Source of the DNA: an uncultured Clostridia bacterium
GTDB taxonomy: Bacteria; Bacillota; Clostridia; Christensenellales; UBA1242
Reading direction: 5' to 3'
DNA length: 18,431 nt
Assembly (NCBI GenBank): GCA_944381255.1
Contig: CALWKL010000023.1
Location: forward strand, 1 to 18,431
The translations under genes and the position numbers were made by a program. Numbering within the stretch: the stretch's first letter is position 1; every line of letters begins with the position of its first letter. Below, piece by piece: positions 1 to 6,687 of this stretch. Under the pieces are notes generated by a model, which saw only the letters and a program-made list of their open reading frames with translations, ran no database searches and was not told the origin of the DNA.

Positions 1-496
1 TTGCTAAAATCGCAATACCAATAATTCCAACCAAAAGCCCTATTGCTAACATAATTTGTAAGATTCCATTAAATATATCAAACTTTTTGTATTTAAGGCT
101 AGGGGTAACTTCAAGTTCAGCTTCTAAATTTTCGATTTTCTTTTGATTTTTCTCAACTATCGCTTTCCTTTTTTCCGCATTATAAACCATACCCAAAATT
201 GCCATTTTAAATGCTGTGAAAGCATACACTCCACAAAATTCGAAAGCGGTTGTAATAAATCCAACCATAAATGCGCCAATTAGTATTAACGCGAAAAATT
301 TTGCAACTCCGCCACCCAGCGACCCCGCTGTTAAAATTGAGGTTATAAATAGATACTCAACACCAAGAGCAGCACCAATAAATAAAAGCGAAATTATTAT
401 TGAAAAAATTCTTGCACCCATTCCACCTTTTTCATACCTTCGAATATCTCTATAATGACGACTAGAAATGCTAAATAGCCAACCTAAAAATTTCAT
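1..496 (-). CDS. Membrane protein of unknown function, C-terminus cut off by window edge
   Basis: The minus strand is open for 165 codons from an ATG at 496-494 to the window edge. A GGGAGAA ribosome binding site lies just upstream and a good promoter lies behind it. The protein starts MKFLGWLFSISSRHYRDIRR, so the N-terminus is basic and probably cytoplasmic. Hydrophobic stretches follow at about residues 35-60 and 65-85. Next comes a charged, K/E-rich helical segment (about 100-130, coiled-coil-like), and then another hydrophobic stretch that continues past the edge. I do not recognise the family. It is probably an integral membrane protein with a cytoplasmic helical linker between membrane segments. 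If the tRNA-Lys fragment at 758-802 is the right-hand attachment junction of an integrated element, this gene belongs to that element rather than to the native chromosome. Confidence 0.8.
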   Translation of the reverse strand, partial: MKFLGWLFSISSRHYRDIRRYEKGGMGARIFSIIISLLFIGAALGVEYLFITSILTAGSLGGGVAKFFALILIGAFMVGFITTAFEFCGVYAFTAFKMAILGMVYNAEKRKAIVEKNQKKIENLEAELEVTPSLKYKKFDIFNGILQIMLAIGLLVGIIGIAILA

Positions 497-528
497 AAAA
501 TTCTCCCTTAACAATTATCCTTATTATC

Positions 529-557
529 AGTATATAAAAATAAAAGTAAAAAGGCAA
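529..557 (-). promoter_or_regulatory. Sigma-A-type promoter for the left-edge membrane protein
   Basis: Read on the minus strand, TTGCCT (557-552) is followed by a 17-nt spacer and TATACT (534-529). It lies about 33 nt upstream of the ATG at 496 and points toward it. Confidence 0.6.
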
Positions 558-744
558 ACAAAAATAGATATAATAAGTTTTATTTCTCTCGGATTTATAA
601 ATCATCTAATATAAACTAATAAAAAAACCAAAATAATTTTAGACAAATTCAAAAGTTATGAGATAAACTTGAATAACACAATTTTGGTAGAGAATATAAG
701 GAATTTAAGGGGATTTGATAGCACTAAAAAGCATAAGAAAAGAA

Positions 745-757
745 GTGCAGGGTGCAC
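745..757. repeat. Inverted repeat next to the tRNA-derived core, possible recombinase site
   Basis: GTGCA-GGG-TGCAC is a perfect 5-bp inverted repeat with a 3-nt centre. It ends exactly where similarity to tRNA-Lys begins. Tyrosine recombinases commonly bind inverted core-type sites flanking the crossover, so the position fits an attachment site. The repeat alone is too short to prove this. Confidence 0.35.
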
Positions 758-802
758 CTCTTAATCAGTGGGTCCAGGGTTCGAGTCCCTGATTGTCCAC
801 CA
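758..802 (+). pseudogene. 3' half of tRNA-Lys(CUU); probable attachment-site (att) remnant
   Basis: The stretch reads as the tRNA from the anticodon loop onward: loop CTCTTAA with anticodon CTT (760-762), 3' anticodon-stem strand TCAGT, variable loop GGGTC, T-arm CAGGG-TTCGAGT-CCCTG (775-791), 3' acceptor strand ATTGTCC, discriminator A and encoded CCA (800-802). The required 5' half (GGACAAT acceptor strand, D-arm, ACTGA stem strand) is absent; the sequence before 758 cannot pair. Elements that integrate into tRNA genes restore the intact tRNA at one end and leave such a 3' fragment at the other. In this orientation the element would lie to the left (below 758) and the original downstream chromosome to the right. 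No second copy of the core exists in the window. Confidence 0.75.
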
Positions 803-810
803 ATAATGAT

Positions 811-843
811 AAAAAGATTTTGGTTAAAAGCCAAAATCTTTTT
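811..843 (+). terminator. Intrinsic terminator of the former tRNA-Lys gene
   Basis: A perfect 13-bp stem, AAAAAGATTTTGG (811-823) with CCAAAATCTTTTT (831-843), has a 7-nt loop and a T-rich tail. It begins 9 nt after the tRNA CCA, the expected place for the original tRNA transcription stop. Confidence 0.8.
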
Positions 844-1036
844 TATTATTTTATTCATATTAGAGTAGGTGTATTTATTAGGTATTTCTAATAATCGATA
901 ATTTAGTTTGGTTTAAAAATTTTTTAGTGTTCATATTCATAAATTGCTGTTACTAAATAATGCTAATAAATAAGTTATTTGTAATTTTATATTTTCCCAA
1001 ATAACAAGAGTGGTAGAGTTGTATACTTAAAAAAAC

Positions 1037-1065
1037 AAAAAAAGCATAATTTAATTATGCTTTTT
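1037..1065 (-). terminator. Intrinsic terminator, minus strand
   Basis: GCATAATT/AATTATGC (1044-1051 and 1053-1060) forms a hairpin extended by A/T pairs. On the minus strand it is followed by a nearly uninterrupted T-run. It could end the candidate small RNA, or read-through from the surface-protein gene that stops at 1330. Confidence 0.6.
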
Positions 1066-1173
1066 AGTCAAATGTACATATGCCGAATATTCAAAGAAAC
1101 ATTTAATTTTACAAGTTGTTTGTTGTCATTTAATTTAGTACATATACACATAAGACTGAATGTCTCTAAGAAC
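1037..1173 (-). ncRNA. Candidate small RNA of about 135 nt
   Basis: A promoter on the minus strand (TTGACA, 17-nt spacer, TAACAT) predicts a start near 1173. Transcription would then reach a hairpin with a T-run ending near 1037. No ORF with a ribosome binding site fills the interval, so a small non-coding transcript is the simplest reading. I could not match it to a known RNA family or build a convincing internal fold. The alternative is that the terminator serves the minus-strand gene ending at 1330 and the promoter is a chance match in AT-rich DNA. Confidence 0.3.
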
Positions 1174-1179
1174 ATTTGT

Positions 1180-1208
1180 ATGTTATCATAATATTAATGC
1201 CTTGTCAA
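1180..1208 (-). promoter_or_regulatory. Sigma-A-type promoter facing the candidate small RNA
   Basis: A perfect -35 box TTGACA (1208-1203 on the minus strand) and TAACAT (1185-1180) are separated by exactly 17 nt. No ORF with an RBS follows before the terminator at 1065-1037. Confidence 0.5.
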
Positions 1209-1329
1209 TATCAAAATTGTTAAATTTTGTAAAAAATGTTAATGTAGGGTAGTATTCAAAGTGAAAGTATAGTACTTTTAAATATTGGTTTTATTTTTAA
1301 AAAAGCAAATTCAAAAGGAAATCGGTATA

Positions 1330-3090
1330 TTATTCTGCTAATTTCTTGCGTCTACGATGACCAAGTACAGCAATTATAATTGTGATTATTATGCTTACTA
1401 CAATTAGCACTATTCCAACAATTTGTGTAATAGTCAGCGAACCATCATCTAGAAAACTTGTTTTTACATATCCAGTCATCAAGACCTTTTCTTCGCCATC
1501 ACTTACATAGTATTCAATTTGTGACACTCCATTTAGAGAATTTATAATTTTTACTTCTTGTCCTTTTGTTAGTACGTCAATCTTGTTAAAGCAATTTTTT
1601 TCTTGGTATACGATAGTTTCTGCTCGAGTGATTGCATTTGGAACTGAGTGTACTTTTGGTGCTTCGTACGTAGTAGGAATAATTGTCTTACTGTCAATGT
1701 AACCTATATAAGAAAAATCTTCGATAGAATATTCTATAGCTACAAATTTAATACCGTTCTTGTCTTGCAAAATTTGTGGGCTGGCAATTATTGAAACGAT
1801 GTCTCCATATTCCAAAGTAGCGATGCTTGCTATATATGTGTCAGGAGCTACTTGTTGACTAATCGGCATTGCAAAAACTTTGCTAAATCCTGTGATGACT
1901 TTTGCGGTATTTGTCTCTGCATACTCTGTCGGCAATATATTAGGTAATTGTGTGCAATCACTTTTTAACACATATCCTAAAGTAAACCCGTCTTCATTAT
2001 TAAAATTGTTATCAAAGACATAATAAAAATCTTGTAAAGAAGCATCGAGTACGATTAAAGTTTTTCCTACTTCATATTGAGTGATAGGGGATAACAATGT
2101 TTGATAATTGTATAAATTAGTCGCTGTTTGTATTTCAATTCCTGTATACATATCCGTGCTAGGACTTATATTTACAATATCTATTGTAGGTAAAATTTGA
2201 CTGTAATCGGTAACGAAATTTTTTTGCTGTTGCGTAGTTAACTTGGCACTAAATATTTTTTGGTCTGCGTTAGCATAGTAAATTGTTCCAGTCAAAAAGT
2301 CTATATCAATGCTTGTAGGAGCGCTTTCAAATTGATAGATGTCGGTAGCAGTATTTTGTTTGATTTTTGTAAGAGTTGTACCGTCTAGAATGTAGATATT
2401 ACCTAAGTTGTCCACTTTTATATATTTGATTTGTTCAAAAGTCTGGTCTGTAGGTACATTAAAAATAGTTTTTTGCGAAGTGTCTAAGCTATAAATTTGG
2501 TCTTCTATAGTGAAATATATAGTTTTACCGTTTTCAGTAATATCAAATCCGCCTTGGTTAAAAGTAAGATTTTGTAATTCATAAGTTAAATCGCAAAACC
2601 AATTCAAACTGTAATCTAGTGTATTAAATTTTAAAATTTGGCTTCCTTGTATAAGATAAATCTCTCCAGTGGCACTTTTGGTAAAAGTTTGAGGGCTAGG
2701 CAAAGATTCTGCTGTGCCTTCTTTGTTTTGATATCTATTTATCTCTGTGATAATTTGATTTGATATGTTTTGCAAAAACATCTGTTGTGTAGCAACCAAA
2801 TAGTTATTGTCATAGGTCATTATATCAAAAGGTGCATCTTCATTGGAATAAATTATATTCTGTTGCTCATTTATTTGAAATATCTTTTTATTTAGGTTGT
2901 CCACAACATACAGGGAACCGTCAATATATTTAATTTTTGTAATGTTTGTTTCCGTGCCTAAATCGTTTATTACTATTTCTGTTGAATTATTAAGATTATA
3001 ATTATCAAATTCTGCATGCAAAAAATTTATATTACATGCTAAAGCGCAAAACAAAATTACTGCTAAACTGCTAAACAAAAACCTTTTCAT
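1330..3090 (-). CDS. Secreted, membrane-anchored protein with propeller-like region and SH3-like domains
   Basis: 586 aa. The ATG at 3090 has AGGAG 6 nt upstream. A typical signal peptide covers about residues 1-26 (MKRF, hydrophobic core, LHA cleavage site). Residues about 30-330 show repeated short beta-strand units of the type 'YVVDNLNKKIFQI' and 'IYILDGTTLTKI', suggesting an NHL/YVTN-like beta-propeller. Residues about 335-550 look like two or three consecutive SH3-like beta domains; one ends in 'GYIDSKTIIP' and another in 'GYVKTSF'. A transmembrane helix follows at about 554-577, then HRRRKK as stop-transfer. Most of the protein should therefore face outward, with a short cytoplasmic tail. 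The specific ligand is unknown; bacterial SH3-like domains often bind cell wall. It lies divergent to the regulator at 3384 and shares its architecture (signal peptide, SH3-like domains, C-terminal TM) with the 4001-4813 product. Confidence 0.75.
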   Translation of the reverse strand: MKRFLFSSLAVILFCALACNINFLHAEFDNYNLNNSTEIVINDLGTETNITKIKYIDGSLYVVDNLNKKIFQINEQQNIIYSNEDAPFDIMTYDNNYLVATQQMFLQNISNQIITEINRYQNKEGTAESLPSPQTFTKSATGEIYLIQGSQILKFNTLDYSLNWFCDLTYELQNLTFNQGGFDITENGKTIYFTIEDQIYSLDTSQKTIFNVPTDQTFEQIKYIKVDNLGNIYILDGTTLTKIKQNTATDIYQFESAPTSIDIDFLTGTIYYANADQKIFSAKLTTQQQKNFVTDYSQILPTIDIVNISPSTDMYTGIEIQTATNLYNYQTLLSPITQYEVGKTLIVLDASLQDFYYVFDNNFNNEDGFTLGYVLKSDCTQLPNILPTEYAETNTAKVITGFSKVFAMPISQQVAPDTYIASIATLEYGDIVSIIASPQILQDKNGIKFVAIEYSIEDFSYIGYIDSKTIIPTTYEAPKVHSVPNAITRAETIVYQEKNCFNKIDVLTKGQEVKIINSLNGVSQIEYYVSDGEEKVLMTGYVKTSFLDDGSLTITQIVGIVLIVVSIIITIIIAVLGHRRRKKLAE

Positions 3091-3111
3091 AACTTACTCC
3101 TATCCAAAATA

Positions 3112-3120
3112 AGTATATCA
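3112..3120 (-). promoter_or_regulatory. Extended -10 promoter for the long surface protein
   Basis: On the minus strand, TGA-TATACT (3120-3112) is an extended -10 element about 22 nt before the ATG at 3090. No good -35 box is visible, which is common for extended -10 promoters. Confidence 0.4.
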
Positions 3121-3240
3121 TAAATATGATACAAAATAAAATATTTTGGAGCAATTTGTAAAATTTTTTACTTTTTAATTTATGCAAAATAAACTTATAA
3201 TTATTAATAATAAATAAACAATTATGAACTAAAAAATAAC

Positions 3241-3290
3241 TTTTGTAAATAGTAGACAAAAATTTACAAAAATTTACAAAAAAGTTGTCT
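3241..3290. repeat. Inverted and tandem repeats upstream of the regulator, candidate operator
   Basis: TTTTGTAAAT (3241-3250) is a perfect 10-bp inverted repeat of ATTTACAAAA (3262-3271). AATTTACAAA occurs as two abutting copies (3261-3270 and 3271-3280), one helical turn apart. AGACAA (3254-3259) and TTGTCT (3285-3290) form a further inverted pair. All lie directly upstream of the regulator's -35 box, where a repressor or activator would be expected to bind. The DNA is AT-rich, so some chance similarity is possible. Confidence 0.4.
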
Positions 3291-3297
3291 CAATATA

Positions 3298-3327
3298 TTG
3301 ACAAAGTGCAAAAAGATATAATATAGT
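3298..3327 (+). promoter_or_regulatory. Sigma-A-type promoter of the regulator gene
   Basis: TTGACA (3298-3303) and TATAGT (3322-3327) are separated by an 18-nt spacer. A TATAAT (3317-3322) is also present but would leave only 13 nt. The predicted start is near 3334, about 50 nt before the ATG. Confidence 0.6.
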
Positions 3328-3331
3328 AGTT

Positions 3332-3359
3332 GTCGAAAAAGGTCGAAAAAGACTTTTTT
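3332..3359 (+). promoter_or_regulatory. Tandem 10-bp repeat and attenuator-like hairpin in the regulator leader
   Basis: GTCGAAAAAG occurs twice without a gap (3332-3341 and 3342-3351). The second copy, with the following GACTTTTTT, forms a hairpin (arms 3336-3344 and 3351-3359, one G-T pair, loop GAAAAA) with the T-run in its 3' arm. Placed at the predicted transcription start, it could be a weak terminator/attenuator or a binding site for the regulator itself. Confidence 0.35.
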
Positions 3360-3383
3360 GGCATTATTAAATAGGGGGAAATT

Positions 3384-3920
3384 ATGAAAAAACTTGTTTG
3401 GGCAAAGACAATTTTTGAATCGTATAAGTACATCGCTCGTATCGTAAGAAGTATAGATAGACTGGTACTCGAGCGCAGTATAAAAAGTTATAGCGTAGGC
3501 TTGGGCGAACCTACAACATTAGAGAAAATGGAAATTATTATTGATCTAATACAGAGAAAAAAACGACTCCTAATTATAAAAATGCTAATCGAGGAGTCGC
3601 TAAAAAATATTGATAAAGAGTCTGCTAGAATTTTAATTCGATATTATATTGACAAAGAAGAATTGGGTAACATTGCGGAAAGTTTACAGCAAAATAAGAG
3701 AACAATGATGAGACATATAAATAAGATGCTTATAGAGGCAATAGACAAGATAGCTGACCTTGGTTATGACGTGGATAAAATTGAGATGCTACTGCATAAT
3801 GAAGGTTGGATAATAGGTGTCTATAACAAGACTGCAAGCAAATTTTCGACTGCTAAAGGCATAGAATTATTATCTGTACCAGCAAATAATCTAGAAAAAA
3901 TATATTATCGTACAATCTAA
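3384..3920 (+). CDS. HTH regulator resembling sigma-70 region 4 / RinA-ArpU late activators
   Basis: 178 aa with a strong RBS (AGGGGGAA) before the ATG. The central part, about residues 76-122, matches the region-4-type helix-turn-helix pattern: a helix 'ESARILIRYYIDKE', then 'ELGNIAESLQQNKRTMMRHINKM' as the DNA-binding bihelix. The N-terminus is helical and basic; the last 40 residues look like a small separate domain. Known phage proteins of this build (RinA, ArpU and relatives) sit just before packaging and head genes and switch on late transcription, and this gene is the only regulator before the terminase. The family match is from pattern recognition and the precise family is unsure. Tandem repeats in its own promoter suggest autoregulation. 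A host ECF-like factor is the alternative, but no region 2 is visible, so it is not a complete sigma factor. Confidence 0.65.
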   Translation: MKKLVWAKTIFESYKYIARIVRSIDRLVLERSIKSYSVGLGEPTTLEKMEIIIDLIQRKKRLLIIKMLIEESLKNIDKESARILIRYYIDKEELGNIAESLQQNKRTMMRHINKMLIEAIDKIADLGYDVDKIEMLLHNEGWIIGVYNKTASKFSTAKGIELLSVPANNLEKIYYRTI

Positions 3921-4000
3921 AGTTAAAGTTTAAATTGTTAAAAAATTTTTATGCATAGTATCAAAAAAGTCCTTGATTTTAAGATTTTTAAAGAAAATTA

Positions 4001-4813
4001 TTAAAAATCGAACTCATCTTGGTCTTTTTTGTCTTTGATTGTAAGTTGATTGAGCGTTGCTATTTGACGCTTGGCAGACTGCTTCTTGCCTTTCTTTGGT
4101 CGTATTATCAAAAGTAAAATTATTACAGCAGGTATTGTGAGTAGTAGTATAAGCATAATGTTACTAGTATTAGTAAGTTCGGGTGATAGAATAGAGCCAT
4201 TTGTTTCTTGAATTGGCTCGTACAATACTTCTTCGGTATTAGGTGCAAACTCAGTCAAATTTGTAGTAACATCGCTATATACATAGCCTAATGTGTTGGC
4301 ACTTTCTGTAGTCGCGAACCTACATAAATACCATATTCCTGTGTCGCTCTCCTGAATTTTTTGTCCTAATGTAGAACCTACAAAAATGACTTCGGTAGTG
4401 TCATAACTAATAGTTCCTACATATTCAGATTCTGTAGTGGGATTGCTCCATGCTACTGCGCTAGCTGTGTGCATTATATCAAAAGTACGTATTGCGTATG
4501 GAGATTGTGGAGTGGAGTATACTGGTACCACATTCTTGGTCTCAATGTATCCTTGTACTCCTAAGTAAGAACCAAAAATATAACCTTCAGTTGAAGTATT
4601 TATAGTTTTTATAAAATATGTCCTAGGGAGAGTGCAGTATATATTTTCCACAGTGTTCTCTCCAGTAGCTGAACGATAGAATACTGCTTCATCTGCTGTG
4701 ATTTGATAATATTCTGGCAAGGTTTCTGCCTTTAATACATCATCAAATGACAAAAAATTGAACACTTGAAAAATGAATAAAAATGCAGTAATAATGAATA
4801 AATATTTTCGCAC
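4001..4813 (-). CDS. Secreted SH3-like protein with C-terminal membrane anchor
   Basis: 270 aa. The start is GTG (4813-4811) with AAGGAG 8 nt upstream; no in-frame ATG fits better. Residues 1-29 form a signal peptide (MRKY, long hydrophobic core, cleavage after LKA). Two SH3-like beta domains follow at about 35-100 and 105-190; each contains tryptophan or tyrosine-rich strands and a terminal 'GYI' or 'GYVYSD' strand. A linker precedes a transmembrane helix at about 219-237, followed by a 33-residue lysine-rich, then acidic cytoplasmic tail ending DEFDF. The domain plan matches the 1330-3090 protein, and together the two bracket the regulator on the opposite strand. Role unknown; SH3-like domains suggest contact with peptidoglycan or another surface ligand. 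Whether it belongs to the phage-like locus or to the host is open. Confidence 0.7.
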   Translation of the reverse strand: MRKYLFIITAFLFIFQVFNFLSFDDVLKAETLPEYYQITADEAVFYRSATGENTVENIYCTLPRTYFIKTINTSTEGYIFGSYLGVQGYIETKNVVPVYSTPQSPYAIRTFDIMHTASAVAWSNPTTESEYVGTISYDTTEVIFVGSTLGQKIQESDTGIWYLCRFATTESANTLGYVYSDVTTNLTEFAPNTEEVLYEPIQETNGSILSPELTNTSNIMLILLLTIPAVIILLLIIRPKKGKKQSAKRQIATLNQLTIKDKKDQDEFDF

Positions 4814-4840
4814 TTTACACTCTCCTTAAATAATAATAGC

Positions 4841-4880
4841 AAACAATAATTGATTTACTATATGCAATTATTGTTTTTTT
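4841..4880 (+). terminator. Strong intrinsic terminator just before the structural operon
   Basis: A perfect 12-bp stem, AAACAATAATTG (4841-4852) with CAATTATTGTTT (4865-4876), has a 12-nt loop and a T-run on the + strand. On the minus strand no T-run follows, so it is directional. It would stop transcripts coming from the regulator promoter 60 nt before the terminase start. Confidence 0.75.
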
Positions 4881-4887
4881 TATTATT

Positions 4888-4917
4888 TTTAAACTAATAA
4901 GTATCGAAAAATATAAC
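4888..4917 (+). promoter_or_regulatory. Possible late promoter of the structural operon
   Basis: TATAAC (4912-4917) with a poor -35-like TTTAAA (4888-4893) at 18 nt lies between the terminator and the terminase start. A weak -35 would fit an activator-dependent late promoter, but the match is weak. Confidence 0.3.
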
Positions 4918-4939
4918 ATTTAGTGGAATAGGTGTAAAA

Positions 4940-6394
4940 ATGAATTTGCGCGAGGCTTTAAAAGAGCTAGATGATATCAATTTAGAAATTAATAGGCGAA
5001 AAGAAAATAACAAACTTCTGTACTACAATACAGGTGAAAAAGTTCACAAAAAGCAATTAGCATTCCACCAGTGCAAAAAAAGAAATCGATGGGTTTTCGG
5101 TGGTAATAGAAGTGGAAAATCTCAATGTGGTGCAGTAGAGGTCGTTTGGTTGGCTCGAGGGAATCACCCCTATAAAGAAAACAAAAAAAATACTGAAGGT
5201 TGGGTCGTAAGTTTAAGTCAACAAGTACAGCGTGATGTGGCGCAAGAAAAAATTTTGTACTATTTAAATACAGATTGGATAATTGATATAGTTATGCAGA
5301 CAGGTCGAAAAGACTCTCCTAAAAGTGGTGTGATAGATTATATTTTAGTTAAAAATGTTTTTGGTGGAATAAGCAAAATAGGTTTTAAAACTTGCGACCA
5401 AGGGAGAGAAAAATTTCAAGGCACAAGTCTAGATTATGTGTGGTTTGATGAGGAGCCACCCTATGATATTTATCTAGAATGCCGAATGAGAGTGCTGGAT
5501 CGTGTAGGAGAAATATTTGGAACCATGACTCCTCTAAAGGGCTTGACGTGGGTATATAATCAAATATATTTAAACGAATCAAATGATCCTGAAATATGGT
5601 ATGAAGAAATTGAATGGGCAGATAATCCATTCCTAGATAAAAAAGAAATTGAATCAATGTCTAGAATTTTAAGTTCAGATGATTTGGAAAGTCGTAGGTA
5701 TGGTAAATTCACTGCGCATGGTGGTATGGTATACAGTGAGTTTGATCAGTCAATACATGTCATAGAACCTTTTGATGTTCCAAAAGAGTGGTATGACAAA
5801 ATTAGTATTGACCCAGGATTACATAATCCATTGAGTTGTCATTGGTATGCGGTAGACTATGATGGAAACGTATACGTTATAGCTGAGCATTATTCTGCTG
5901 GACAGACTCTAGAGTACCATGCAAACAAAATAATTGAGCAGTGTAAAGCTCTAGGGTGGCATACAAATTTCAATGGTAGTTATGATTGCTTGATTGATTC
6001 TGCCGCTAATCAAAAGACATTGTCTAGTCCCAAGAGTGTAGCTGACCTTTTCATAGAATATGGGTTGAATGTAAATACGAATGTAGATAAAGATCTTTTC
6101 TCGGGAATTTCTCGAGTAAAAAGTTATTTAAAAAATGTAAATGGAGAAACAAAACTTTTTATTTTTAAAAATTGCGTAAATATGATTCGAGAAATAAAAG
6201 GATATTGGTGGGGGAATAACGATGCGCCTATTAAAAAAGACGATCACGCTATGGACGAATTGAGATATTACATAATGTCTCGACCAGAAAATGCTATTCG
6301 CCATCAATCACCACTTACCGAAGTGCAGTTGCACAAGCAAAAACTAATGGCAAAAATACGAAAAAATAATTTAAGAAAAGGGTGGTATTCATGA
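4940..6394 (+). CDS. terL: Phage terminase large subunit (DNA-packaging ATPase/nuclease)
   Basis: 484 aa, a normal length for headful-type large terminases such as P22 gp2. It translocates DNA into the prohead with ATP and cuts it. Visible motifs: Walker A GGNRSGKS at 54-61; Walker B DYVWFDEE at 165-172 with catalytic Glu following Asp170; coupling motif GTMTPLKG at 194-201. The RNase H-like nuclease domain begins at 'SIDPGLHNP' (Asp291), with 'CLIDSAANQ' (Asp353) and 'KKDDHAMDELRYYI' (Asp434/435, Asp439) as the other acidic residues. All catalytic positions look intact, so it is probably functional. The RBS (ATAGGTG) is modest. It is first in the operon, and its stop overlaps the next start as ATGA. 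Confidence 0.95.
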   Translation: MNLREALKELDDINLEINRRKENNKLLYYNTGEKVHKKQLAFHQCKKRNRWVFGGNRSGKSQCGAVEVVWLARGNHPYKENKKNTEGWVVSLSQQVQRDVAQEKILYYLNTDWIIDIVMQTGRKDSPKSGVIDYILVKNVFGGISKIGFKTCDQGREKFQGTSLDYVWFDEEPPYDIYLECRMRVLDRVGEIFGTMTPLKGLTWVYNQIYLNESNDPEIWYEEIEWADNPFLDKKEIESMSRILSSDDLESRRYGKFTAHGGMVYSEFDQSIHVIEPFDVPKEWYDKISIDPGLHNPLSCHWYAVDYDGNVYVIAEHYSAGQTLEYHANKIIEQCKALGWHTNFNGSYDCLIDSAANQKTLSSPKSVADLFIEYGLNVNTNVDKDLFSGISRVKSYLKNVNGETKLFIFKNCVNMIREIKGYWWGNNDAPIKKDDHAMDELRYYIMSRPENAIRHQSPLTEVQLHKQKLMAKIRKNNLRKGWYS

Positions 6395-6687
6395 TTGATT
6401 CAAAAGATAATGAAAAATTATCAAAGACTTTATTTAAAAAAGCTATTGGTTATACAGTAGATGAAGTTGTCGAAGAATATATAAGTGAGGGAGAAGGGGC
6501 GGAAATGCGACTTGTTAAGAAAAAAGTTACCAAAAAACATATGCCACCAGATATTTCTGCTGCCAAAGCATTGTTGGAAAGTTCTACTCTATCCTCAGTA
6601 GATAAATATGCAGATATGAGTACGGAAGAATTATTACATAGGCGAGAAGAAATTTTATCAGAAATCGCTAAGGGAGGTAATGTGTGA
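6391..6687 (+). CDS. Small packaging protein resembling the C-terminal part of small terminases
   Basis: 98 aa from the ATG at 6391, which overlaps the terminase stop as ATGA and has AAAGGGTGG 6 nt upstream. A GTG at 6382 would be too close to its RBS. The segment 'KKVTKKHMPPDISAAKALLE' resembles, from memory, the stretch after the HTH in small terminases of Bacillota phages (K-x-V-x-K-x-x-PPD-x-x-A). The C-terminus 'STEELLHRREEILSEI' is a charged helix. No N-terminal DNA-binding HTH is present, and the gene lies after terL rather than before it. It may be a reduced small terminase that supports the motor without site recognition, or a portal-adjacent accessory protein. The family call is tentative. 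Confidence 0.5.
   Translation: MIDSKDNEKLSKTLFKKAIGYTVDEVVEEYISEGEGAEMRLVKKKVTKKHMPPDISAAKALLESSTLSSVDKYADMSTEELLHRREEILSEIAKGGNV

Larger units (their letters stand above)
844..1329. other. AT-rich intergenic stretch without a convincing gene
   Basis: I found no supported coding region. The contents are an 8-bp inverted repeat GTTATTTG/CAAATAAC (974-981 and 998-1005), the candidate small RNA described separately, a repeated octamer GTACATAT (1074-1081 and 1138-1145), and a small palindrome AAAGTA-TAG-TACTTT (1264-1278) that could be an operator. Confidence 0.5.

Noticed and set aside
216..455. 79-aa + strand ORF
   Set aside because: It lies antisense to the membrane-protein frame, which has a promoter, RBS and clear hydrophobic pattern. 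The + ORF has none of these.
682..693. TTGGTAGAG, a D-arm-like string upstream of the tRNA fragment
   Set aside because: It is more than 60 nt from the anticodon loop, has no acceptor strand before it, and GGTAGAG also occurs by chance at 1012-1018. It does not restore a tRNA, with or without a simple intron.
3071..3259. 62-aa minus-strand ORF overlapping the start of the long surface protein
   Set aside because: It would start at TTG without an RBS, overlaps the true promoter and RBS of the gene starting at 3090, and lies over repeat-rich regulatory DNA.
3241..3351. Short tandem repeats as a CRISPR array
   Set aside because: The units are 10 bp, abut without spacers and occur only twice each; no cas genes are present.
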